23,000 nt of DNA, taken from positions 1-23,000 of the IMG/VR virus record IMGVR_UViG_3300025280_000184. One strand, written 5' to 3'. This DNA comes from a virus. How positions within the stretch are numbered: the first letter of the stretch is position 1; every line of letters begins with the position of its first letter. The position numbers were made by a program, and so were the translations under genes. The notes under the pieces were generated by a model that was given only the letters and a program-made list of their open reading frames with translations, ran no database searches and was not told where the DNA came from. Shown in pieces: positions 13,569 to 19,730 of this stretch.

Positions 13569-13601
13569 ACCCCACGTAAACCCCCACGCAAACCCCGACG
13601 T
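13567..13601. repeat. Three 11-12 bp tandem units AAACCCC(C)(A/G)CG(T/C)
   Basis: AAACCCCACGT, AAACCCCCACGC and AAACCCCGACGT follow one another, overlapping the stop codon of the phosphoesterase gene and lying about 20-50 bases upstream of a promoter-like sequence. They may be binding sites for an early regulator. Confidence 0.55.
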
Positions 13602-13622
13602 ATCTCTATTTGTATGTGTCTA

Positions 13623-13651
13623 TTGACATAATGTATATGGCGCGCAACAAT
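13623..13651 (+). promoter_or_regulatory. Putative early promoter
   Basis: A perfect -35 box TTGACA (13623-13628), a 17-base spacer and AACAAT (4/6 match to TATAAT), about 30 bases before the start of the next gene. Confidence 0.45.
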
Positions 13652-13680
13652 CTAAGCATCACTATAAAGGAGGTGCTCAG

Positions 13681-13872
13681 ATGACACGGAAACACTATGA
13701 GATAATCGCAGAGACGATACGCCGTTCCGTAGATGTCCCCGATCAACCCCACGCCGCGAAAACACTTGACGCAACCTTCTTCGTTGAACAATTGAGCTCA
13801 GAGCTGAAACGCGAAAACGCGCGTTTTAACTCTGAACGTTTTCGCGATGCGTGCGGCCTCGATCCCAAATAA
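13681..13872 (+). CDS. Small early phage protein, unknown function
   Basis: 63 residues, with a perfect AAAGGAGGTG site. The pattern MTRKHYEIIAETIRRS ... LSSELKRENARFNSERFRDACGL is familiar from many small phage and prophage proteins ('...L...NPRFDR.RFL.ACG'), whose function is not known. Probably helical; no Cys pairs needed for metal binding. Confidence 0.75.
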   Translation: MTRKHYEIIAETIRRSVDVPDQPHAAKTLDATFFVEQLSSELKRENARFNSERFRDACGLDPK

Positions 13873-13885
13873 ACCAAAACGTTGT

Positions 13886-13907
13886 GGGGAGCTCCGCAGA
13901 GCTCCCC
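13886..13907 (+). other. Strong 9-bp hairpin with CGCA loop before a ribosome binding site
   Basis: GGGGAGCTC and GAGCTCCCC pair perfectly around CGCA. Two bases after the stem comes AAGGAGG of the next gene. No T-run, so it is not a terminator. It could act as a processing site, an RNA-stabilising cap or a translational control element. Confidence 0.6.
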
Positions 13908-13925
13908 AAAGGAGGCGGTTGCAGC

Positions 13926-14288
13926 ATGGGCAGGATTAGACAGATCGGACGACTGGATTCGCGGATGATGTATCGATTTGATGTGTGCGACGACGGGCCA
14001 CGAGGACGTGGCGGGTGGAATTACGTTTTAACATTCTGTTGCAGCGAAGATAGCTCGGCATCGCCTGGCTCAGATTTCTGGACGACGGACGTGGTATTCT
14101 CTAATCAGGACTTCGCGCCGCTCAACAACCGCGAGGATTACGAATGTCTCTGGGAGACGGGTGACGAGCCACTCGGCGAAGAGGGGCCGGGGGAACTAGA
14201 GGATTATGGCATTTGGTTGCGGCACTCGCTCGACGCAGAACGCGCGTCTCTAGTGCCAGACCTCGTAGACGCATTTTACCGCCACTAA
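13926..14288 (+). CDS. Hypothetical early protein, acidic
   Basis: I chose the ATG at 13926 (120 residues), because AAAGGAGG lies upstream; the longer frame from 13851 overlaps the previous gene and a hairpin. The protein is acidic and aromatic (DFWTTDVVFSNQDFAPLNN, EDYECLWETGDEPL). No membrane segment, no known family. It could be a small inhibitor of a host protein, as is common for early phage proteins, but nothing in the sequence shows this. Confidence 0.65.
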   Translation: MGRIRQIGRLDSRMMYRFDVCDDGPRGRGGWNYVLTFCCSEDSSASPGSDFWTTDVVFSNQDFAPLNNREDYECLWETGDEPLGEEGPGELEDYGIWLRHSLDAERASLVPDLVDAFYRH

Positions 14289-14297
14289 ATCCAAGTT

Positions 14298-14317
14298 GGG
14301 GCGGCTTCGGTCGCCCC
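14298..14317 (+). other. Hairpin with UUCG tetraloop
   Basis: GGGGCGGC-TTCG-GTCGCCCC: an 8-bp stem (one G-U pair) closed by the very stable C(UUCG)G loop. AGTTTGCTT follows, so weak termination is possible. Confidence 0.6.
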
Positions 14318-14327
14318 AGTTTGCTTA

Positions 14328-14349
14328 ACCTCTGCCACTGGGCAGAGGT
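14328..14349 (+). other. Second strong hairpin, 9-bp stem
   Basis: ACCTCTGCC-ACTG-GGCAGAGGT is perfect, with a four-base loop, ten bases after the UUCG hairpin. No T-run follows. Together the two stems take up most of the gap after the acidic gene. Confidence 0.6.
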
Positions 14350-14412
14350 CAGGCAAGCCGAAAGAAGAGGGGGTGAAACCGAGACAAGTCAAACAACAAA
14401 CAGGGGGAGAAG

Positions 14413-14463
14413 ATGAAGGAACAGATGTCAATTGAGGAAATAGCACGGCCCCCAAGCACTTAA
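14413..14463 (+). CDS. Possible 16-residue mini-gene
   Basis: ATG with CAGGGGGAGAAG directly upstream, encoding MKEQMSIEEIARPPST. A second overlapping mini-frame (GTG at 14373 to TGA at 14435, 20 residues) also has an AAGAAGAGGGG site. Both are too short to judge by composition. They could be leader peptides of the next gene or noise. Confidence 0.25.
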   Translation: MKEQMSIEEIARPPST

Positions 14464-14478
14464 GGAGCGTGAATAGGG

Positions 14479-14802
14479 ATGGCACATAAGCGGAACTGGA
14501 ATTGGAAGCGAATAGAGGCTGGCGAGTATGTTTCGGGCAATGGCAAGTTCACGATTGTGTCGTATCGCAGCAGCGTGACGTGTCACTATGCGTCGAACGG
14601 GCGCCGCTACGTGGGGCAACACAGACCGCGCGGCCCCGTTTGGTGGTTGTGGGGGCACATTCCTTCGATGAAGTCTCATGGATTTGAGTGCGGCGACCCG
14701 CATAGAACACGACGCGCGGCAATCGCGGAACTTGAGTCGGAAATCGCCTCACGCCCAGAGTGGTTTCCAAGCGAGGACATCCCCCAATTTTGCGGCGAGT
14801 AG
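14479..14802 (+). CDS. Hypothetical early protein
   Basis: 107 residues, with TTAAGGAGCGTGAATAGGG before the ATG. Basic and Trp-rich N-terminus (HKRNWNWKRIEAGEYVSGNGKFTIVSYRSSV), which looks like a small beta-sheet fold, then WWLWGHIP and a helical C-terminus. Strands and charge pattern suggest a small soluble protein. No family was recognised. Confidence 0.65.
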   Translation: MAHKRNWNWKRIEAGEYVSGNGKFTIVSYRSSVTCHYASNGRRYVGQHRPRGPVWWLWGHIPSMKSHGFECGDPHRTRRAAIAELESEIASRPEWFPSEDIPQFCGE

Positions 14803-14814
14803 AAATAAACGAGG

Positions 14815-14843
14815 TGGGCGTTGGCTGTGAGGGTCAACGCCCA
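14815..14843 (+). other. Hairpin, 9-bp stem upstream of an early gene
   Basis: TGGGCGTTG and CAACGCCCA pair perfectly around an 11-base loop, about 20 bases before the ATG at 14863. It is another member of the set of early hairpins that precede ribosome binding sites without T-runs. Confidence 0.55.
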
Positions 14844-14862
14844 TCCAGGGAGAGTGAACAGA

Positions 14863-15219
14863 ATGGCATTGAAAAATTGGACGGAGCGAGAACGGCAGTA
14901 CGAATCGGATATCACAGAGCGATTGTCGAGATTGTCGCGAAAACTATACGGACTGGGGGTCGGCACAAAACAGGCAGCGGTCATCCTGGCTCGCGACGAG
15001 TGGGACGACCACTGGCCCACCGCTGCGCCGAGTCGCGGCGCGCGTTACGGCTACGTCTACGATGGTGGCGTGGTGGAAAGCGGCGACCCACAACTGGCAG
15101 CAAATGGCTACTACAATATCGACGACGAGGCGATGGTGTTGGTCTGCGACGTGTCGAGAAACCACTATGATAAGTTTCCGCCATGCTGTCAGGCATTCGG
15201 CGGCGGGGAGAGTGAATAG
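14863..15219 (+). CDS. Hypothetical early protein
   Basis: 118 residues from the ATG at 14863, which has AGGGAGAGTG upstream; a TTG at 14821 would start inside the hairpin and is unlikely. The first half is helical and charged (WTERERQYESDITERLSRLSRKLYGLG), the second half has YGYVYDGG and ends CCQAFGGGESE. The last residues (GESE) come from the ribosome binding site of the next gene. Function unknown. Confidence 0.65.
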   Translation: MALKNWTERERQYESDITERLSRLSRKLYGLGVGTKQAAVILARDEWDDHWPTAAPSRGARYGYVYDGGVVESGDPQLAANGYYNIDDEAMVLVCDVSRNHYDKFPPCCQAFGGGESE

Positions 15220-15220
15220 A

Positions 15221-15331
15221 ATGAATTTGGCATACTTTCGTGAAATCGGCACAGTGTGGATTCTTTCGCTGGTGGTCGGGTTCGGTCTCGGCTATCTCTA
15301 CCGCTACTGCACAGCACGGGAGGTGAATTAG
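15221..15331 (+). CDS. 36-residue single-pass membrane peptide
   Basis: ATG at 15221, one base after the TAG of the previous gene, with GGGGAGAGTGAATAG as its ribosome binding site. The sequence is mostly one membrane span (about residues 11-27, VWILSLVVGFGLGYLY), with a short charged N-terminus and REVN at the end, encoded by the next gene's ribosome binding site. Early phage membrane peptides can alter host membrane proteins; here the role is unknown. Confidence 0.6.
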   Translation: MNLAYFREIGTVWILSLVVGFGLGYLYRYCTAREVN

Positions 15332-15333
15332 TT

Positions 15334-15525
15334 GTGTCGCGCACAAACGCCTGGGCGATCATCGCCACGGGCCTTGTGCGACAGGGGGTTCAAAATCTAA
15401 AGCAGAAAAACGGGGTGAACATGGGCTTGGCAGGATGGCATGATTTAGCTATTTTCGGTGCGATCTTTTGCGGTTCAGTGCTGTTTGCTGGTGCGCTGTT
15501 ATCGATACTTAAAGGGGGCAAATAA
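15334..15525 (+). CDS. Small membrane protein
   Basis: 63 residues from a GTG at 15334, with GGGAGGTG 8 bases upstream. An internal ATG at 15421 also has a good site (CGGGGTGAAC) and would give 34 residues with just the membrane part. The C-terminal segment (LAIFGAIFCGSVLFAGALLSIL, about residues 38-59) spans a membrane once. The stop TAA overlaps the next ATG (TAATG). It forms a pair with the preceding membrane peptide. Confidence 0.55.
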   Translation: MSRTNAWAIIATGLVRQGVQNLKQKNGVNMGLAGWHDLAIFGAIFCGSVLFAGALLSILKGGK

Positions 15526-15842
15526 TGATCGACTCAAACACACGTGGACACAAATTGCTGACAAGAGAAATAGAGAAAACGTTGCCCGGGCTCGGCGCGA
15601 CAGACGGCGGCGGCTTTGACACAATTGCTCGCGTTAAATTTTTCACGCCGGACGGCGCGTGGACGTGGCTGGCAACAGAGTATGACCCGAAGGAACAGCT
15701 ATTTTTTGGCTATGTGCTCGGACTGGAAAGCGAATGGGGGTATTTTCAACTCGATGAGCTCGATGCGGTCCGGGGCCAGCTCGGGCTACCAGTCGAGCGC
15801 GATTGTCATTTCATCCCAAGTCCCGTGGGGGAATTGATTTAG
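15525..15842 (+). CDS. DUF2958 family protein
   Basis: 105 residues. It matches the DUF2958 pattern well: LPGLGATDGGG, then ARVKFFTPDGAWTWLATEYDP, LFFGYVLGLESEWGYFQLDEL and LPVERDCHFIPSP near the end. This family is frequent on plasmids, integrative elements and phages. Its biochemical role is unknown. It is a soluble alpha/beta protein of standard length with no sign of truncation. It is read directly after a small membrane protein and before a zinc-ribbon gene. Confidence 0.82.
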   Translation: MIDSNTRGHKLLTREIEKTLPGLGATDGGGFDTIARVKFFTPDGAWTWLATEYDPKEQLFFGYVLGLESEWGYFQLDELDAVRGQLGLPVERDCHFIPSPVGELI

Positions 15843-16064
15843 ATGACACGCGAATATTACGATGACAATTATGGCGTCTGGACGGATATGGAGGATGAGG
15901 AAACCCGGGAATTTTACAGGGATGTGCAAAAGCGTTCTGTCACGAAAAAATGCGACGGATGTAACCGGACGGTCAAAATTTTGCCCGATTACGCATATTG
16001 CAACAACTGTGCAGAGATGGTCGAGCACGGTCTAGATCCGAGCGAATACTCGTCGGGAGGCTAA
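15843..16064 (+). CDS. Small zinc-ribbon protein
   Basis: 73 residues, starting directly after the DUF2958 stop codon (TAGATG). An acidic N-terminus is followed by a zinc ribbon: CDGC (37/40) and CNNC (53/56) within 'KKCDGCNRTVKILPDYAYCNNCAE', here named by its core. Small phage proteins with this module are common; they may bind nucleic acid or RNA polymerase. Function unproven. Confidence 0.75.
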   Translation: MTREYYDDNYGVWTDMEDEETREFYRDVQKRSVTKKCDGCNRTVKILPDYAYCNNCAEMVEHGLDPSEYSSGG

Positions 16065-16065
16065 C

Positions 16066-16554
16066 ATGATGAAACCCCAAGGGCGGCGAGGAACAACAGC
16101 AGCCCTTGGGGGGCTGAAACGGGGGGGCCAAAATTTAGAAAGGAGGACGAACATGCAGGAATTATGGGTCATTGAGCATCGCGTTGGCGAGAGGTTCGAG
16201 GTAATAGAGAGTATCGGAACAGCTGACGAGACATTTCTAGCTGTCTACCGCAACGAGGATGAGGCACGCAGTCACATAGATTTGCACATCGAGGATTCGT
16301 GCGAGGCGCTCAAGTCGGGAGACATAGACGAGTCCTATGACGCAGACGATTTTCGCCCAGCACTGCTCGCAGATTGCACGCTGTCGTCTGACCTCGCCGA
16401 GCGCCTCGACGGGACGGATGCGCTCAGCGTTCCACATGTATTTGTCGCGAAAGAGGCGCAGACATACATGGCGGTCGAGTTTAAAAGCACAACGTATCGT
16501 GAATACCGAGTGACAGATGGTGACGGTAATTTTACTCAGGGGGGAGTGAAATAA
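16066..16554 (+). CDS. Hypothetical early protein with two possible starts
   Basis: The full frame has 162 residues and starts at ATG 16066, which has CGGGAGG upstream. A second ATG at 16153 has an even better site (GAAAGGAGGACG) and gives 133 residues. The first 29 codons contain a perfect 10-bp hairpin and a G-rich run, and read like leader, so I think MQELWVI (16153) is the main start. The core protein is acidic, with no Cys pairs. Residues SVPHVFVAKEAQTYMAVEF look like a beta hairpin. No family was recognised. Confidence 0.65.
   Translation: MMKPQGRRGTTAALGGLKRGGQNLERRTNMQELWVIEHRVGERFEVIESIGTADETFLAVYRNEDEARSHIDLHIEDSCEALKSGDIDESYDADDFRPALLADCTLSSDLAERLDGTDALSVPHVFVAKEAQTYMAVEFKSTTYREYRVTDGDGNFTQGGVK
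16075..16111 (+). other. Perfect 10-bp hairpin between two alternative starts
   Basis: CCCCAAGGGC and GCCCTTGGGG pair around a 17-base loop, after the ATG at 16066 and before the ATG at 16153. It may tune the use of the second start. Confidence 0.55.
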
Positions 16555-16826
16555 TGGCACACGAAAACTCTTATCTGGAGCAACTGGTCGCTGACAAAAC
16601 GACACTCGTTAGGGATATTTCAGTGTTGCTGGAAGCCGTCGCACTGCTCCGGGAAGCGGTCTGGGAAGCCGAGAGCGATGATGGGCTCCAGCTCTGGTTA
16701 GCCAATGAGGACGAGCAGTACGATGACACCACAGTCCTGGGACGCGCTCGGGAATTCGTTGGCAACACGGACAAATACAATGCCATCTTCATCCTTCAAA
16801 AAGCGATTGATAGGGAGGTGAAATAG
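16554..16826 (+). CDS. Hypothetical early protein, helical
   Basis: 90 residues. ATG overlaps the previous TAA (TAATG), with GGGGGGAGTGAAA as the site. Residues 5-50 form a likely long helix (SYLEQLVADKTTLVRDISVLLEAVALL); the rest is acidic and ends REVK, encoded by the next ribosome binding site. No known family. Confidence 0.65.
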   Translation: MAHENSYLEQLVADKTTLVRDISVLLEAVALLREAVWEAESDDGLQLWLANEDEQYDDTTVLGRAREFVGNTDKYNAIFILQKAIDREVK

Positions 16827-16827
16827 G

Positions 16828-16902
16828 ATGGTTGACGGCTTGGATCGCACTAAGACGATCAAGGACGGCCACCTGCCTATTGAGAAACGGAGGGAGGAGT
16901 GA
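16828..16902 (+). CDS. 24-residue mini-gene
   Basis: ATG one base after the previous TAG, with the extended site AGGGAGGTGAAATAG. It encodes MVDGLDRTKTIKDGHLPIEKRREE, and its last four residues are encoded by the next gene's GGAGGGAGGAGTGA. It fits the pattern of the neighbouring genes exactly and fills the gap between them, which supports translation. Function unknown. Confidence 0.45.
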   Translation: MVDGLDRTKTIKDGHLPIEKRREE

Positions 16903-16905
16903 ATA

Positions 16906-17244
16906 ATGCCTAAGTATTCAGTATTGATACACGTGAAGTCAGAGGTGGAATATCTAGTCTACGCTGACGACGAGGACTCGGCGGAGACAACAGCTGAGAA
17001 TGAGTTCGCTAGCGACTGCTTGGCCTCGGGGACAGAGCAATGGCGGGCAGGTAAGCAACACGCTCTGCTTCAAGACGGCGACAGGTATCTAGGCACACGG
17101 CTGGTGGACACCGAGGTTGCCAGTGTCGAGCTAGAAGGCGTCGGGCATTTTGGCCTCGACGAACGTGGCGGGCATCTACCCAATGACATGAAAGAGAGGG
17201 AAGCGCTGATAGGACATTTTCCACAGTACCCGGAGGTGAAATAG
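16906..17244 (+). CDS. Hypothetical early protein
   Basis: 112 residues. N-terminus MPKYSVLIHVKSEVEYLVYADDEDSAETTAENEF resembles a small beta-alpha fold seen in many unassigned phage proteins ('.Y.V.I.......V.A.s.e.A...A'). It ends PEVK from the next ribosome binding site. Not assigned to a family. Confidence 0.65.
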   Translation: MPKYSVLIHVKSEVEYLVYADDEDSAETTAENEFASDCLASGTEQWRAGKQHALLQDGDRYLGTRLVDTEVASVELEGVGHFGLDERGGHLPNDMKEREALIGHFPQYPEVK

Positions 17245-17430
17245 ATGGCATACAAACTGGTTGACCTTGAAGATCAGAATCGTGAGGCTATTCCACTCAC
17301 TCATGAAACGATTGAGGGAGCTACCGACGAGGCACTACAAATACTAGGGTGGGGAATCTTCAATGACAAGGATGAGGATGAGGTGTTCGACAAGGCTCTT
17401 GACGTTGCCGGAAAAGGGGGGAGTGAATGA
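17245..17430 (+). CDS. Hypothetical small acidic early protein
   Basis: 61 residues, ATG immediately after TAG, with CGGAGGTGAAA as its site. Acidic throughout (NDKDEDEVFDKALDV), no Cys, no membrane segment. Ends GKGGSE, encoded by the GGGGGGAGTGA of the next gene. Confidence 0.6.
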   Translation: MAYKLVDLEDQNREAIPLTHETIEGATDEALQILGWGIFNDKDEDEVFDKALDVAGKGGSE

Positions 17431-17900
17431 TGACAACGAAGCGCAAGCAAGTGCTTGAAAACGCGATCAGCCAACTGCGTGCAGTGCGCCGACTGGTCGA
17501 GCACGGATGGACGCAACATGAGTATGCGAGAGACACCGATGGCAAGGGTTTATTCTGGTTGCCGCAGTGCGGAAAGTTCCACTCGGTTCTGGCAGGGCCA
17601 AGCACGATTGACGGCGAGCGATTCGTTTCTCCGGTCGAATTCTGCGCCGTGGGAGCGTTCCTGCAAGTGTGCCGGGGGAGCGGGAAGGAGGACGACGATG
17701 AAGAGTCAGGGAGCTACCACAAACCCAATTCGCCGGCGTTCACGTTGTTCCGCAAACAGCTCTGCATCGACGACAATCACCTGCGCTGGGTTGGTGATGT
17801 GGTGAGTTGGAACGACAATAAGTCGCGATGCAAAGCTGACGTTCTAAACGCGATTGACGACGCAATCTTGAGCGCAGAGGAGGAGACAGATGCTAATTGA
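17427..17900 (+). CDS. DUF6197-like protein
   Basis: 157 residues. The features fit this family in order: an N-terminal helix (VLENAISQLRAVRRLVEHGW), a Cys-containing 'FCAVGAFLQVC' where the family has C..GAL, and the closing 'VVSWNDNKSRCKADVLNAIDDAI', close to the family's 'v..wND...Rt..dVl..ld.Ai'. The family is common in actinobacterial and other phages and has no known function. The start has two adjacent ATGs; the first overlaps the previous stop. Confidence 0.68.
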   Translation: MMTTKRKQVLENAISQLRAVRRLVEHGWTQHEYARDTDGKGLFWLPQCGKFHSVLAGPSTIDGERFVSPVEFCAVGAFLQVCRGSGKEDDDEESGSYHKPNSPAFTLFRKQLCIDDNHLRWVGDVVSWNDNKSRCKADVLNAIDDAILSAEEETDAN

Positions 17901-18237
17901 AAAGGACGTGATCTCAATACACTGTAGCGAGTTCGGAACGTATCATCCAGACCCCAATGCGGAAATTGCCTGGACGATTAACGATGTGCGTGGCTTTCTG
18001 GACGTTGGCCCGCAGTGCGATAAGTGCGGAGCGTGTGAGTGCGAGAGCGATGCGCCAATGACGGGTAAGCCCTGCGAACAGGGGGGACCGGATGTGGAGT
18101 GCGTCGGGCTGTCATTTGCTTACGTGTGTCTCGACGGAGGCGAGGCTCTGTGCGAGGATTGTGCGAGCGAAGAGGATCTAAGAGTCACGGCATGTTCGTG
18201 TGGGCAGGACAACAAGGAGAAAGATAATAATGAGTGA
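17890..18237 (+). CDS. Cysteine-rich early protein
   Basis: 115 residues with 12 Cys, most in pairs: CDKCGACEC (43-51), CEDC (88-91) and CSC (102-104). This would bind at least two zinc ions. It overlaps the previous gene by 11 bases and starts after GAGGAGGAGACAG. A C2C2-type zinc protein that binds nucleic acid or a protein partner is plausible; no named family was recognised. Confidence 0.65.
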   Translation: MLIEKDVISIHCSEFGTYHPDPNAEIAWTINDVRGFLDVGPQCDKCGACECESDAPMTGKPCEQGGPDVECVGLSFAYVCLDGGEALCEDCASEEDLRVTACSCGQDNKEKDNNE

Positions 18238-18508
18238 TGATATATATGGTGGATATTTTCGTGAATACCAGCGTCAGTGGGAATCAGATTTGCCGTCGGG
18301 CGAGGAATTGAAAGACTCAATTATAGACGCAGAGAAAATAGTCGGCGGGCAAAAGGCGTGGCTCCTCTGGTGCGAAGATCACGGATTTAACGCAGACGTT
18401 GACAGCCAACAGTCATACGATCAGTTGTTAGAGTATGTCGGTGACAGTGAAGAGGCGTCACGTGGGCATCATGACGATTCCCGAAGCGACGAGCTCCGAG
18501 GCACATGA
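18230..18508 (+). CDS. Hypothetical early protein, acidic
   Basis: 92 residues. The ATG at 18230 has AAGGAG 9 bases upstream and overlaps the stop of the Cys-rich gene, so I prefer it over a start at 18200. Tyr/Trp-rich first half (YGGYFREYQRQWESDL), then a helical, acidic part. Followed by a promoter for the XRE gene. Function unknown. Confidence 0.62.
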   Translation: MSDDIYGGYFREYQRQWESDLPSGEELKDSIIDAEKIVGGQKAWLLWCEDHGFNADVDSQQSYDQLLEYVGDSEEASRGHHDDSRSDELRGT

Positions 18509-18513
18509 TGGTA

Positions 18514-18541
18514 TTGACGGGCAGTCATGCGTGATTATAAT
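18514..18541 (+). promoter_or_regulatory. Promoter of the XRE regulator
   Basis: TTGACG (18514-18519), a 16-base spacer and a perfect TATAAT (18536-18541), 24 bases before the regulator's start codon. It is among the best sigma-70-type promoters in the window and suggests the regulator is separately controlled within the early operon. Confidence 0.62.
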
Positions 18542-18565
18542 TTATGCAGGCAAGGAGGTGGAAGA

Positions 18566-18787
18566 ATGAAAATTAACAGTGAGATAAAGCGGGCCAGACG
18601 GAGCATGGGGCTGTCGCAAGGTGCGCTCGCCCGGCGGCTCGGGGTACATACGTCATTAATCTCACACTGGGAGCTGGAACGACGCACACCTAGGCGATCA
18701 AACGTGCAGAAGCTCGCATTGGAGTTCCCTCCGCTCTCGGTCTTTCTGACCATGAGCGAGGCGCAGGCATTGCTGGAGAAACGATGA
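18566..18787 (+). CDS. XRE-family helix-turn-helix regulator
   Basis: 73 residues from the ATG at 18566, which has a near-perfect AAGGAGGTGG site; the longer frame from 18527 runs through the promoter. The Cro/C1-type motif is clear: 'RARRSMGLSQGALARRLGVHTSLISHWELERRTPRRSN', with helix 2 SQGALARRLG and recognition helix HTSLISHWE. No extra domain follows. It probably binds operators as a dimer, either its own promoter or the divergent control region at 12.5 kb. Its stop overlaps the next start. Confidence 0.85.
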   Translation: MKINSEIKRARRSMGLSQGALARRLGVHTSLISHWELERRTPRRSNVQKLALEFPPLSVFLTMSEAQALLEKR

Positions 18788-19080
18788 AACGCAAAGTGAA
18801 CCGTGGGCCAACCAGATATGTGACGCACGATGTTGATATAGCATCCGTGCTCTCAGCTCTTGGACAAGAGCTGATCGAGGTTAGTTGCACCAAGAAAAAA
18901 GGCCCACGGGCAATATTCGCAAACAAGAGCACGTGCGACAAGCTCGTATTGCAGTATCGTGCCAGCGAGGGAAGAGAGCCGAAAGGGGCGAAGGACGGAG
19001 GGATTGAACTGGCATACGACAAATACGTTCAGCACCTAAATGCCATGACGCGACGATTCAAAGAGGAGGCGAGTAAATGA
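18784..19080 (+). CDS. DUF5659-like protein
   Basis: 98 residues. The pattern YVTHDVDIASVLSALGQELIEVSCTKKKGPRAIFANKSTCDKLVLQY (core quoted in part: DIASVLSALG, RAIFAN, CDKLVLQY) resembles DUF5659, a small phage and host protein domain that reads 'Y.T.dl..Aa.L...G..l.......g.r..F.f....'. Function unknown. Starts by ATGA overlap with the XRE gene, so the two are translationally coupled, and it may share the regulator's promoter. Confidence 0.55.
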   Translation: MKRKVNRGPTRYVTHDVDIASVLSALGQELIEVSCTKKKGPRAIFANKSTCDKLVLQYRASEGREPKGAKDGGIELAYDKYVQHLNAMTRRFKEEASK

Positions 19081-19682
19081 GCGAGCAACCTTCCTTTACC
19101 ACGCCGTGCGGAGCAACAATTGAGGCATCGCCTCAAATGATAGAATACGTTTCCGCGATGGTTGAGTTCGTGGATAATGTTGACAAAATCCCGAGCAAGG
19201 AACTCCAAAAACACATGTGCATCGAGTGGTATGCCCAGGCGGAGCACCAGCTCGATTGTGAAAAATGCCAGCAGCTGATAAAGGAGCATGAGGCACAGGG
19301 AGAGGAGAAGGAGAATGATGCAAAACGAGGCGGAAGGAGACTTGAAGCACTGTTGCAAACAGCGGAAATTGACAAATTGGAAAAGATGTCCAACCGCATT
19401 GCAGATCTAGCAAAGGAATGTGAGTTTTACTTCATGCGCTTTCGAGAGCAGCAGGAGAAAACGAATGTGCGTATAGCTGAGCTAACAAATAGAATAGACG
19501 ACTTGGCACTCCGCGATCTGGAGAAGTCCAAATCGTCCAGATTTAGACTTGGAATTGTAAGTAAACGCGATCAAGCAGCCACCCTACCTTTAGTTGCTGC
19601 GGGCGAGGGGGATGAAGAGTGCAATAGCTGGGTACGAGTTCAGAAAGACAAGAAGGAAAAACAAGAACAAGGGCAATCATGA
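19077..19682 (+). CDS. Hypothetical coiled-coil protein
   Basis: 201 residues, ATGA overlap with the preceding gene and GAGGAGG upstream. Residues about 59-64 (LDCEKCQQL) hold a CxxC; residues 78-150 are a likely coiled coil (LEALLQTAEIDKLEKMSNRIADLAKE and RIAELTNRIDDLAL). The C-terminus is very charged (VRVQKDKKEKQEQGQS). Could be a scaffold or DNA-associated protein; not recognised. Confidence 0.62.
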   Translation: MSEQPSFTTPCGATIEASPQMIEYVSAMVEFVDNVDKIPSKELQKHMCIEWYAQAEHQLDCEKCQQLIKEHEAQGEEKENDAKRGGRRLEALLQTAEIDKLEKMSNRIADLAKECEFYFMRFREQQEKTNVRIAELTNRIDDLALRDLEKSKSSRFRLGIVSKRDQAATLPLVAAGEGDEECNSWVRVQKDKKEKQEQGQS

Positions 19683-19707
19683 CAAGACGTATAGTCTGTT
19701 TTATAAT
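19679..19707 (+). promoter_or_regulatory. Promoter upstream of the replication block
   Basis: ATGACA (5/6 match to TTGACA), a 17-base spacer and a perfect TATAAT, 23 bases before the next start codon. It would serve the 'PGPW' gene and the recombination and replication genes behind it. Confidence 0.58.
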
Positions 19708-19730
19708 GAAAGTGAGAAGGAGGTGAAGAG

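Noticed and set aside
13567-13601. CRISPR-like or telomere-like repeat array
   Set aside because: There are only three imperfect 11-12 base units without spacers.
15256-15333. N-terminal extension of the small membrane protein to 15256
   Set aside because: The extension overlaps the preceding membrane peptide in another frame; the GTG at 15334 and ATG at 15421 both have proper ribosome binding sites.
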